From a virus, in IMG/VR virus record IMGVR_UViG_3300010392_000147, positions 1 to 38,638 of that record: a DNA stretch of 38,638 nucleotides; one strand, given 5' to 3'. Positions 32,968-38,538 of the stretch are shown here, piece after piece. How positions within the stretch are numbered: position 1 is the first letter of the stretch; each line of letters begins with the position of its first letter. The translations under genes were made by a program, and so were the position numbers. Below the pieces are notes generated by a model. It saw nothing but the letters and a program-made list of their open reading frames with translations, did not search any database and had not been told where the DNA came from.

Positions 32968-33083
32968 GGCCCGGTCGTCTAGTCAGGTTATTAGTAATGC
33001 ACTACCCATCGAAGGGTAGCACGCTGCTAGTAGGACACCCCTCTTTCCGAGGGGAAACCTAGGTTCAAATCCTAGTCGGGTCA
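32968..33083 (+). tRNA. trnE: tRNA-Glu(UUC) with 41-nt D-loop insertion
   Basis: 116 nt. Acceptor GGCCCGG pairs with TCGGGTC, the anticodon stem is CCCCT with AGGGG around CTTTCCG (anticodon TTC), and the T arm is CTAGG TTCAAAT CCTAG. All parts of copies 1 and 2 are present, but 41 bases (32990-33030) are inserted in the D loop between GTCAGGTT and TAGGAC. The insert is itself a hairpin: CTACCC 33002-33007 with GGGTAG 33014-33019, flanked by ATTAG and CTAGT. The rest of the cloverleaf pairs perfectly. Confidence 0.75.
32990..33030 (+). mobile_element. Palindromic 41-nt insertion inside a tRNA gene
   Basis: Bounded by comparison with the uninterrupted copies at 32571 and 32742. The ends ATTAG and CTAGT pair, the centre forms a CTACCC/GGGTAG stem with an ATCGAA loop, and TAG is repeated at the right junction. 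It encodes no protein. It could be a small palindromic element, an intron-like insertion removed from RNA, or a stable D-loop extension. Confidence 0.5.
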
Positions 33084-33085
33084 TT

Positions 33086-33159
33086 GTGGCTGTAGCTTAA
33101 TTGGTAGAGCACTCGGTTGTGGTCCGGGAATGGTGCGGGTTCAAGTCCCGTCGGTCACC
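33086..33159 (+). tRNA. trnH: tRNA-His(GUG)
   Basis: 74 nt, two bases after the interrupted tRNA-Glu. Acceptor GTGGCTG with CGGTCAC, D arm AGCTTAATTGGTAGAGC, anticodon loop TTGTGGT (anticodon GTG), T arm CGGGT TCAAGTC and partner. Base 73 is C. The base before position 1 is T, so the extra G-1 of tRNA-His would have to be added or is absent. CCA not encoded. Confidence 0.88.
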
Positions 33160-33172
33160 TTGGAGGTAAGCA

Positions 33173-33292
33173 ATGCTAATACTCGGTATAATCATCTGTG
33201 TTGTGCTGATGCTGTCTCTCATGGCAGCCCCCCGTCAGGACGCCCGTCCTCGGGAGCCGTTCCCTAAGATTGGAGGGGATGATGATACTTGA
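33173..33292 (+). CDS. Small membrane protein, 39 aa
   Basis: Starts 14 bases after tRNA-His with a strong TTGGAGGT site. One membrane segment at the very N-terminus (MLILGIIICVVLMLSLMAAP) is followed by a short Pro/Arg-rich tail and a final GGDDDT. It overlaps the next gene by 11 nt. Probably an inner-membrane peptide; role unknown. Confidence 0.72.
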   Translation: MLILGIIICVVLMLSLMAAPRQDARPREPFPKIGGDDDT

Positions 33293-33503
33293 AGAAGAGG
33301 CGGTAGACAGAGAGAAGAGGTTCTCTGACATTCAGCTGTTCAGTCTGTTTGTGTCGAAGGTGGGGTCGGGTTGTGTGCTTTACCTAAAGACAAGCCACAA
33401 GCATGCTCTTGAAGTAGGGGAATCAAGTATTCCTTTTGAGTTTAGCAGAACCCTACAGTGCTACCCTGTAAAAGTAACAAGGGTTACATACCACCAAATC
33501 TAG
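33282..33503 (+). CDS. Hypothetical protein, 73 aa
   Basis: GGAGG (33272) is five bases before ATG 33282; ATG 33279 and TTG 33270 are less well spaced. The product begins MILEEEAVDREKRFSDIQLF and continues with short hydrophobic and polar blocks (SLFVSKVGSGCVLYLKTS). It has no membrane helix of full length and no motif I know. It lies between two membrane-protein genes. Confidence 0.65.
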   Translation: MILEEEAVDREKRFSDIQLFSLFVSKVGSGCVLYLKTSHKHALEVGESSIPFEFSRTLQCYPVKVTRVTYHQI

Positions 33504-33511
33504 GAGGTCGC

Positions 33512-33871
33512 ATGTTTCCACAGGTATTGAAGTGTAAAGAACCACCACCGAAGCCTGTTGAGGGTGGCTCTGCTGGTGCTTTCGAAAATCGAGGTCTTCA
33601 CCATGAGTACCAAAGGAAACTGAAAGAGTGGGAACGTAAGGTGTCTATGTATCAGTACCTGAACAACGGTCTCTTCTTTGCCATCATTGCTGTGTCAATG
33701 TGGGCTTCTTTTGATTTCATTCTTGTGTATCTGAAACATACAGATGATATCCCTATTCTGTATAGGAAGTCTTCTTTGATCGCAGCCAAGATACTTTGGG
33801 GCTCAGCCAGTACCGTTGTCTCTGCTTTAGCAGTGATAAATGTTGGATCTTACTTGAACATGTACGATTAA
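33512..33871 (+). CDS. Two-pass membrane protein, 119 aa
   Basis: AGGAGGT precedes ATG 33512; an upstream in-frame start at 33458 would overlap the preceding gene. A Pro-rich cytoplasmic-type N-terminus (CKEPPPKPVEGG) and a charged helix lead to two membrane segments: NGLFFAIIAVSMWASFDFIL and ILWGSASTVVSALAVINVGS. No family recognised. Two-pass topology would suit a holin or an exclusion protein, but the early-type location argues against lysis. Confidence 0.75.
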   Translation: MFPQVLKCKEPPPKPVEGGSAGAFENRGLHHEYQRKLKEWERKVSMYQYLNNGLFFAIIAVSMWASFDFILVYLKHTDDIPILYRKSSLIAAKILWGSASTVVSALAVINVGSYLNMYD

Positions 33872-33881
33872 TGGAGGAATC

Positions 33882-34247
33882 ATGAATCATGGAGCGTTAC
33901 CCGCGATTGCGTGCTGTCTTATCCTTTCTCTTGTGGGATGTGGGAACAGTGGTGATGTGTATCTACCTGTTCGTGTGATAGATACCTATGCGATTGGGTA
34001 CACTCATTACTGGGTAGCCGAGGATGAGAATGGGTTCGCGTATACTCGCAGGGGTTACGCATCAGGGGGTTCTAAGGTGCTGCTAAAAATAACGGACGAG
34101 GAGGCGGAAGCCCTTCGCTCGTATTCAAACCAGACAAGGGGGTGTTACTCTTGTCGCTTACAGAGTAGGGCGGAAGAGGCCCTTGTTATAGGAGAATCGA
34201 ATGAGCAACCAAGACAACAACAACACAGCACCGTGCACGAACCCTGA
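33882..34247 (+). CDS. Lipoprotein, 121 aa
   Basis: TGGAGGAATC precedes ATG 33882. A signal peptide (HGALPAIACCLILSLVGC) ends in a lipobox LVGC, so Cys20 would be lipidated. The mature part begins GNSGDVYLPVRV, so it has no Asp at +2 and should go to the outer membrane. It contains two further Cys (CYSC). Phage lipoproteins expressed early commonly block superinfection at receptors, which is an inference here. The last 47 nt overlap the next gene. Confidence 0.78.
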   Translation: MNHGALPAIACCLILSLVGCGNSGDVYLPVRVIDTYAIGYTHYWVAEDENGFAYTRRGYASGGSKVLLKITDEEAEALRSYSNQTRGCYSCRLQSRAEEALVIGESNEQPRQQQHSTVHEP

Positions 34248-34380
34248 CTGTCCCCAGGTGGACGACAACGCAGCAGCAGCAGCCGACACCAATGCAGAAG
34301 CAACAGAGGCTGTCGCTCAGGACGCAGCAGATACACAGCCTGCCGAGCAGGTTGACGAAGCTGTTGCAGATCAGGATTGA
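34201..34380 (+). CDS. Acidic Ala/Gln-rich protein, 59 aa
   Basis: AGGAG lies seven bases before ATG 34201. The N-terminus has a CTNPDCPQ pair of Cys, and the rest is an acidic low-complexity stretch (DDNAAAAADTNAEATEAVAQ and similar). It is probably disordered. Overlaps the lipoprotein 3' end in another frame. Function unknown. Confidence 0.68.
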   Translation: MSNQDNNNTAPCTNPDCPQVDDNAAAAADTNAEATEAVAQDAADTQPAEQVDEAVADQD

Positions 34381-34733
34381 CCATACCCTACACCCGCCCC
34401 AAGCTGGTACTAGGGAGAGATTGCTATGCGAGTTGTATGCCCGCCTTAGGGTAGAGCAACTAACACCACGCCTCTGCAATCCATAGAGGCATGCCCCTTG
34501 GTGGGGGTGTGTCTCTTTTCACGACGCCGTGTCACTTCTGTGATACGACAACACACCACACGGACGAGGCTTTGGCCCGGTAAGCAGATGCGTGAAACAA
34601 GTTTCTAATCCGGGATGGGTAGCGAGCGGTGATGGTGTGTATTTTATGAGTGGTTAAAAGAGAGTCTATTGGTACGACAAACCCGACCGGCAGGGAGACA
34701 TGGCCTGACCAGCCCGCCAGCCGGACTCATATT
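34381..34733 (+). ncRNA. Structured untranslated stretch before second tRNA pair
   Basis: 353 bases without a credible gene. Visible pairings: TACCCTA 34384-34390 with TAGGGTA 34447-34453, GCCTCT 34470-34475 with AGAGGC 34485-34490, CGTGTCAC 34528-34535 with GTGATACG 34540-34547, CCCGG 34576-34580 with CCGGG 34610-34614 enclosing GAAAC/GTTTC, and CCGGC near 34687 with GCCGG near 34719. The short frame following AGGGAG at 34414 stops after seven codons. It resembles the hairpin-rich stretch at 31308-31918 in density. Confidence 0.45.
34493..34520 (+). terminator. Possible weak terminator
   Basis: CCCC with GGGG around TTGGT, directly after the GCCTCT/AGAGGC hairpin, followed by TGTGTCTCTTTT. 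The stem is short and the T-run is four bases, so it is a weaker candidate than the others. Confidence 0.45.
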
Positions 34734-34802
34734 CAGGTAGTAGCTCAGTGGTAGAGCTGGAGATCGCAACTCCGGTCGCAGGTTCAACTCCTGCCTACCT
34801 GA
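34734..34802 (+). tRNA. Short tRNA, anticodon CGC by position (Ala?)
   Basis: 69 nt. Acceptor CAGGTAG and CTACCTG pair perfectly. The D arm is GCTC AGTGGTA GAGC, the T arm GCAGG TTCAACT CCTGC. The anticodon arm TGGAG ATCGCAA CTCCG gives anticodon CGC (Ala codon GCG). It is shorter than usual (no spare base 26, variable loop of about three) and lacks the G3-U70 pair that marks tRNA-Ala. The identity is therefore uncertain. Confidence 0.65.
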
Positions 34803-34869
34803 TTCATGACGGACCCAGTCCTGTTACATCTGGGGGCAGTGAGGACCTGCTACATCACTCCTCGGTACC

Positions 34870-34944
34870 GGCCCTATCGTCTAGTCAGGCTCAGGACATC
34901 TCGTTCTCAACGAGAAGACACAGGTTCAAATCCTGTTGGGGTCA
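34870..34944 (+). tRNA. trnE: tRNA-Glu(CUC), copy 4
   Basis: 75 nt. The acceptor and 5' half are nearly the same as copies 1 and 2 (GGCCCTATCGTCTAGTCAGG), and the T arm is identical to copy 2. The anticodon stem TCTCG pairs with CGAGA around TTCTCAA, anticodon CTC. Here base 37 is the normal A. CCA not encoded. Confidence 0.87.
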
Positions 34945-34950
34945 TTAGGA

Positions 34951-34967
34951 GACTCATAAAGAGAGAG
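34951..34967 (+). promoter_or_regulatory. Promoter-like element 4 (GACTCATAAAGAGAGAG)
   Basis: GACTC, ATAAA, GAGAGAG. It lies six bases after the last tRNA and before a run of small genes, a sensible place for a promoter. It matches the element at 30112 in 13 of its first 14 positions. Assigned by eye. Confidence 0.45.
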
Positions 34968-35007
34968 TAAACACATATTGTGCAGACCACAGCCAAAGGG
35001 AACCGAC

Positions 35008-35277
35008 ATGAACGAAAAAGAAAAGCATGAGCACATGGTGCTAGCTCACACCCTGTACAATGCGGAGCGGCGTGTTGAGCGTGCAGTCATTCACAAAGAA
35101 GCGGCGTACAAAAAGTGGGCGGGTTATACCAAACCCATAACGATGAGAGCAGAAGTCAGTAAGCTTGTTCGTGACCAGCTCTACGCGGAGTTAGAGAAGG
35201 CCACCGAGCAATTACGCCAAGCTCTTGACGCATACGGTGAGGCTTACGTTGCTTACAATTACAACGTAACTCGCTAA
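35008..35277 (+). CDS. Hypothetical helical protein, 89 aa
   Basis: AAAGGG precedes ATG 35008; the longer TTG start at 34978 lacks a site. Mostly charged helix (MNEKEKHEHMVLAHTLYNAE, later QLYAELEKATEQLRQALDAY). A Tyr-rich end (YGEAYVAYNYNVTR) follows. Probably a coiled coil. No family recognised. Confidence 0.75.
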   Translation: MNEKEKHEHMVLAHTLYNAERRVERAVIHKEAAYKKWAGYTKPITMRAEVSKLVRDQLYAELEKATEQLRQALDAYGEAYVAYNYNVTR

Positions 35278-35297
35278 CTTCAACGACGGAGGTCAAG

Positions 35298-35765
35298 ATG
35301 AAGGTGCATATATTCGAATGTAATCCGGGTAGTATGCCTGTGTACCATGCCATTGCAGATGCGGCCTTTGAAGGTCTTGTAGGTAGGCGAAGACTTACCG
35401 GTGTAGACCTGAAGTCGCAGAATCAAACCACCTTAATGGCTGTTACCCCTACCAGCCTCACAGTAGTGGGGGTGGCTCATCTTCGTGGGGTTAGCAGCTA
35501 CACCCAAGATAGTGGGGCGTGGCATCTTGACGAACTAGCAGTCTTACCCAAACATCAGAGATGTGGGTTTGGTAGTTCTTTACTACACCACGCTATAAGT
35601 GTGTGTAAGTACAAGCATGACGCTGAGTCTGTGTCTCTTTATGTACGTCGGGACAACACATCAGCTATAAAACTGTACAAAAGATACGGGTTTGTAAAGG
35701 TAGGTGTTCAGCATAATGCGTACTGCAAGGGTATCCACGCCGACCATATGAAGCTTGTTTTTTAA
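35298..35765 (+). CDS. GNAT-family acetyltransferase
   Basis: 155 aa after ACGGAGG. Motif A is visible: WHLDELAVLPKHQRCGFGSS, containing the acetyl-CoA-binding Q-R-x-G-x-G pattern. Motif B follows as SLYVRRDNTSAIKLYKRYGF. It would move an acetyl group from acetyl-CoA to an amine on a protein, small molecule or aminoacyl group; the substrate cannot be read. Its place among probable early genes makes a host-directed or anti-defence role plausible. Confidence 0.88.
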   Translation: MKVHIFECNPGSMPVYHAIADAAFEGLVGRRRLTGVDLKSQNQTTLMAVTPTSLTVVGVAHLRGVSSYTQDSGAWHLDELAVLPKHQRCGFGSSLLHHAISVCKYKHDAESVSLYVRRDNTSAIKLYKRYGFVKVGVQHNAYCKGIHADHMKLVF

Positions 35766-35778
35766 TATCGAAGGTCAC

Positions 35779-35916
35779 ATGAAAGGTTTAATACACATAC
35801 ACAAACGTATCTACCGTAACACAGAGCAACGGGAGGCTCGCTATCGTTATGGTCAGGTACTTAAGGGATGTAAGAAAGCGGTGTTTAAGGATGGAGGAAG
35901 AAAACAAAACAGATGA
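35779..35916 (+). CDS. Basic micro-protein, 45 aa
   Basis: GAAGG lies seven bases before ATG 35779. The peptide is strongly basic and Tyr/Arg-rich (RIYRNTEQREARYRYGQVLK, ending DGGRKQNR). The last 68 nt overlap the sigma-like gene in another frame. Could be a nucleic-acid-binding peptide. No family recognised. Confidence 0.6.
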   Translation: MKGLIHIHKRIYRNTEQREARYRYGQVLKGCKKAVFKDGGRKQNR

Positions 35917-36475
35917 ATTGTACGAACAGATATCAGCTTATGTGGGTAGGCTGGTAAAAGAACGTCGTCTTTACCCACAAGCGAATAAGGATGAAATGAT
36001 TTCCATATTCTATATTCGCTTACGCTCTGCTGCTCAGTCCTTCACAGAAGAAGGACCCGCTACACTACGCACATACAACTCACGAGTGATGGACCGCTCG
36101 TGGCGTAGTGTGGCATACCTTTCCGCATACGGCCACTGCCGCAGACAAAACGCAGGTTTGGAAACAGCAAAGAGCAAAGCACTTAGAACACAGGTGTACC
36201 TGTCTTCCGTACATGATGCTATCTTCGCATCAGGAAACACAGAGGTAGACACTTGTGATCTATTACGCAAATGCATGGACGTCCTTCCACCTGTTATACA
36301 AACAGGGCTTAGGATACAGTACATCCACGGATGCACACTGGAAGAGACTGCCAAAGCTCTTGGCATGACAGTATCCACATACATAAAGAAGAGACGCGAA
36401 GCATTCAAGCGTGTTCGCCGGGCGTGTCGGCGAGACATAACTCCTGCTGAACAGAATAACCTTGCCATCGGGTAA
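35849..36475 (+). CDS. Sigma-70-like (ECF-type) protein
   Basis: 208 aa from ATG 35849 (GGGAGG 12 bases upstream), or 194 aa from ATG 35891. The middle resembles sigma region 2 (NKDEMISIFYIRLRSAAQSF, later SWRSVAYLSAYGHCRRQNAG). The C-terminal part resembles region 4: LPPVIQTGLRIQYIHGCTLE, then ETAKALGMTVSTYIKKRREA, a helix-turn-helix with the usual spacing. The first seven residues of the long form are basic. It could redirect host RNA polymerase to phage or host promoters, or bind core as an inhibitor. A terminator follows. Confidence 0.7.
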   Translation: MVRYLRDVRKRCLRMEEENKTDELYEQISAYVGRLVKERRLYPQANKDEMISIFYIRLRSAAQSFTEEGPATLRTYNSRVMDRSWRSVAYLSAYGHCRRQNAGLETAKSKALRTQVYLSSVHDAIFASGNTEVDTCDLLRKCMDVLPPVIQTGLRIQYIHGCTLEETAKALGMTVSTYIKKRREAFKRVRRACRRDITPAEQNNLAIG

Positions 36476-36498
36476 CATCAGATGGTCAGGAGTATCGA

Positions 36499-36532
36499 GC
36501 ACCTCATTGGTAATTCAGTGAGGTGCTTTTTT
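36499..36532 (+). terminator. Intrinsic terminator after sigma-like gene
   Basis: GCACCTCA 36499-36506 pairs perfectly with TGAGGTGC 36519-36526 around a 12-base loop, followed by six T. The next gene's GGAGGT begins at the base after the T-run. Confidence 0.93.
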
Positions 36533-36543
36533 GGAGGTTTAAT

Positions 36544-36780
36544 ATGGCCGATATCGAAGTAATCAAGACACCTTGTGTAGTGGTAGAGACCAGGGGTATT
36601 AAATGCGAAGTGAAGAACCAACTACTGAGCCTGGCGTGGAAACCAACACCGACATCAGCTCTACAGAAGCTCAACAACCAGACACTCAGCGAGGCCAAGG
36701 CCCTTCGACAGGTACTTACCATAGCTATCGAGTGTATGGAATCGGAATCACAATCTTCGGCCTCGCTTGCTGGGGACTGA
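36544..36780 (+). CDS. Hypothetical protein, 78 aa
   Basis: GGAGGT is five bases before ATG 36544. Begins MADIEVIKTPCVVVETRGIK, continues with CEVKNQLLSLAWKPTPTSAL and a helical Leu-rich end. No family recognised. Its last 178 nt are shared with the membrane-protein gene starting at 36603 in another frame; both starts have good ribosome-binding sites. Confidence 0.7.
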   Translation: MADIEVIKTPCVVVETRGIKCEVKNQLLSLAWKPTPTSALQKLNNQTLSEAKALRQVLTIAIECMESESQSSASLAGD

Positions 36781-37190
36781 TCTATGTGTTTTATCCGCTG
36801 TCAATTCACCAAGTTGCGTTTCTATTTGCGTTACCTTGGTTACTCCTTGTTCTCTTCGCCCTGGTGATATGCTGCTACCCTATGATAGCATCCTTGATCT
36901 TTGCTATTGATCGGGTTATCTATCGAGCCCGCTACAAGATGTGGGAGGACCCCACAGATGAGCCCACTCCACAAGAAGGAGACCGAGATGAAACACGACA
37001 CACACAAGATACTACAGGATCTTCTGGATGTGCAGAGGCGAGTACTCCAAGCCAAGCCAGAGGACGTACTCCACCCCGCCTTCCGATCGACCCGGCAGTT
37101 GCTCATGGTTACCCGAGAGGAGATCCAGGAACACTGGAAACCCAGCCCGGTGAAGAAAGCAGCAATGGAGACAATAACGGACACTCTTAG
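36603..37190 (+). CDS. Membrane protein with overlapping ends, 195 aa
   Basis: AGGGG lies six bases before ATG 36603. The first about 40 residues are polar, Thr/Glu/Gln-rich and encoded inside the 78-aa gene. The core (residues about 45-100) has two or three membrane segments: YGIGITIFGLACWGLIYVFY, VAFLFALPWLLLVLFALVIC and PMIASLIFAID. The last 67 residues (Pro/Thr/Gly/Asp-rich) are encoded inside the 96-aa gene. Only 36781-36987 is unshared. Possibly the tails are tolerated by-products of dense packing. Function unknown. Confidence 0.65.
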   Translation: MRSEEPTTEPGVETNTDISSTEAQQPDTQRGQGPSTGTYHSYRVYGIGITIFGLACWGLIYVFYPLSIHQVAFLFALPWLLLVLFALVICCYPMIASLIFAIDRVIYRARYKMWEDPTDEPTPQEGDRDETRHTQDTTGSSGCAEASTPSQARGRTPPRLPIDPAVAHGYPRGDPGTLETQPGEESSNGDNNGHS

Positions 37191-37278
37191 GTACATATAT
37201 GAAGGGAGCTTGTATGCTACGATGCCTCGTCTTACTGCTTCTTCTGACTCTGCGACTCAACCATGTGGTGCAGATTAG
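36988..37278 (+). CDS. Hypothetical protein, 96 aa
   Basis: AAGGAG precedes ATG 36988 by about eight bases. Helical protein beginning MKHDTHKILQDLLDVQRRVL and including EDVLHPAFRSTRQLLMVTRE and METITDTLRYIYEGSLYATM. It overlaps the membrane-protein gene by 203 nt and the next micro-gene by 65 nt, both in other frames. No family recognised. Confidence 0.7.
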   Translation: MKHDTHKILQDLLDVQRRVLQAKPEDVLHPAFRSTRQLLMVTREEIQEHWKPSPVKKAAMETITDTLRYIYEGSLYATMPRLTASSDSATQPCGAD

Positions 37279-37321
37279 TACACCTAAGTGCTGGCCATTC
37301 ATACAAAGGGTAGTTTCATGA
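37214..37321 (+). CDS. Small membrane peptide, 35 aa
   Basis: AAGGGAG is five bases before ATG 37214, and TGA overlaps the next start (ATGA). A Leu-rich hydrophobic N-terminus (MLRCLVLLLLLTLRLNHVVQ) is followed by a short tail with Cys and Trp. Mostly shares DNA with the 96-aa gene. Translation seems likely from the two signals; function unknown. Confidence 0.55.
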   Translation: MLRCLVLLLLLTLRLNHVVQISTPKCWPFIQRVVS

Positions 37322-37857
37322 ACATCGACAAACTTAAAGCACAACTAGAACAACACAAACAGGCTCATGTTCGTCTTGTTCTTTCGGTAAGCTCAGCTGC
37401 TACCAAGATGGATGTGTTGAATCTTATAGAGAAGATTCATGTTGAGTCTGTGCGTGTGCAGACTCTCAGTACATACATCAGTACACTCGGGGGTAACGGA
37501 GGTGGGGGCGGAGAAGACCAAGACCCACCACCGGAACCTTCTCCTACTTCGGGAAAGAAACGACAGAAGGAACTAACCTATGGGGATCTTCACTCGGGGG
37601 ATTACTTTGCTTTCCAGCGTGATCCTAATGTGACAGAAGAAGGCACACTGTACCCTTCTGCTATTTACTACATGAAAAATAACGTTGTTGTTCTGGTGTA
37701 CTCATCTTCGATGCCGGGTTCGGTAGGTAACATTGAAAAGGTTGAGGCTTTTGACTTTGACGAGCCGGTCATTCTAGTTGATGATCCGTCTTTTCTTCCC
37801 AAGTCACCATACCCAACAAGGGATTTTGATAACAACAAGTTTAACTTTAACCCATAG
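37318..37857 (+). CDS. Hypothetical two-part protein, 179 aa
   Basis: ATG 37318 overlaps the upstream TGA. Residues 1-60 are helical (MNIDKLKAQLEQHKQAHVRL). Residues 60-80 are a Gly/Pro linker (NGGGGGEDQDPPPEPSPTSG). The rest is a beta-rich acidic domain (LTYGDLHSGDYFAFQRDPNV ... KVEAFDFDEPVILVDDPSFL). The linker suggests two folded parts. No family recognised. Confidence 0.75.
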   Translation: MNIDKLKAQLEQHKQAHVRLVLSVSSAATKMDVLNLIEKIHVESVRVQTLSTYISTLGGNGGGGGEDQDPPPEPSPTSGKKRQKELTYGDLHSGDYFAFQRDPNVTEEGTLYPSAIYYMKNNVVVLVYSSSMPGSVGNIEKVEAFDFDEPVILVDDPSFLPKSPYPTRDFDNNKFNFNP

Positions 37858-37865
37858 GAGGTCGT

Positions 37866-38450
37866 ATGTATTTTTTGATGGAGTCCACAGAGGGTGGGCA
37901 TAGGTTGCATGTCAAAGACGGGGATCGGCCTGTCTCTCGGTTGAACGAAGACGCAATGCGTGAAACGTGTGGTCGTTTTAACCAAGCCTGCTTCGGAACT
38001 GTTATGAATGGTTCAATCATGGGAGCGGACAAGGTATACACTTATTGGAGTGTGGGAGTCAACGAGTCTGTACCTGAGCTAGATGTTGTGTACCAGTTGG
38101 ATGAGTACCTACCAGAACATTCGCGTGTGGGTATTGTCAAAGAGTCCTTCATTGCTGGGGTTTCCGGGGGGTATACCTCCGGCAGTATCCTGTCCGGGGT
38201 CTCCTCTGTGTTTGATGTAGTTGATGCTGCTTTGGGTCTTGAGGCTTACCTTAAAGACCTAACTGAACAGGAGGACATTCCCAGTAGGTTTCGCCTTGAG
38301 CTCGCTGATAAAATTTCATTGTTTAGCGATTCACTGGGTGCTGTTGTTAACCGCACAGAACCTGAGGCAGAAGTGGAAGCGGACGAACAGCAAGATCCAG
38401 AACCGGCGGCGGTGGAGGCAGCTGAAGAAGAAGAAGGCAACCCGCAATAA
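37866..38450 (+). CDS. Hypothetical acidic-tailed protein, 194 aa
   Basis: AGGAGGT precedes ATG 37866. A folded N-terminal part includes HRLHVKDGDRPVSRLNEDAM, and a Gly/Ser-rich centre reads GVSGGYTSGSILSGVSSVFD. The C-terminal 28 residues are an acidic run (EPEAEVEADEQQDPEPAAVE, then AEEEEGNPQ). Strong acidic tails often mimic DNA or bind basic partners; that is speculation here. An open frame in another register continues from within its 3' end to the window edge. Confidence 0.75.
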   Translation: MYFLMESTEGGHRLHVKDGDRPVSRLNEDAMRETCGRFNQACFGTVMNGSIMGADKVYTYWSVGVNESVPELDVVYQLDEYLPEHSRVGIVKESFIAGVSGGYTSGSILSGVSSVFDVVDAALGLEAYLKDLTEQEDIPSRFRLELADKISLFSDSLGAVVNRTEPEAEVEADEQQDPEPAAVEAAEEEEGNPQ

Positions 38451-38497
38451 AAGTCGAACAAGTACCGGGTGGTATCTGTTAGCCGCTGAACGCAAAC

Positions 38498-38514
38498 GAC
38501 TAAATAGGAGAGAG
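38498..38514 (+). promoter_or_regulatory. Promoter-like element 5 (GACTAAATAGGAGAGAG)
   Basis: Reads CGACTAAATAGGAGAGAGAC with its flanks, a visible echo of T7 CGACTCACTATAGGGAGA. It differs from the other elements at the fifth base (A for C). It lies inside an open frame that leaves the window, which weakens the call. Confidence 0.35.
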
Positions 38515-38538
38515 ACCGATCGGTTCGGTTATCCTTAT

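Noticed and set aside
34748-34948. 66-codon open frame across the second tRNA pair
   Set aside because: It reads through two complete tRNA genes, so it is not coding.
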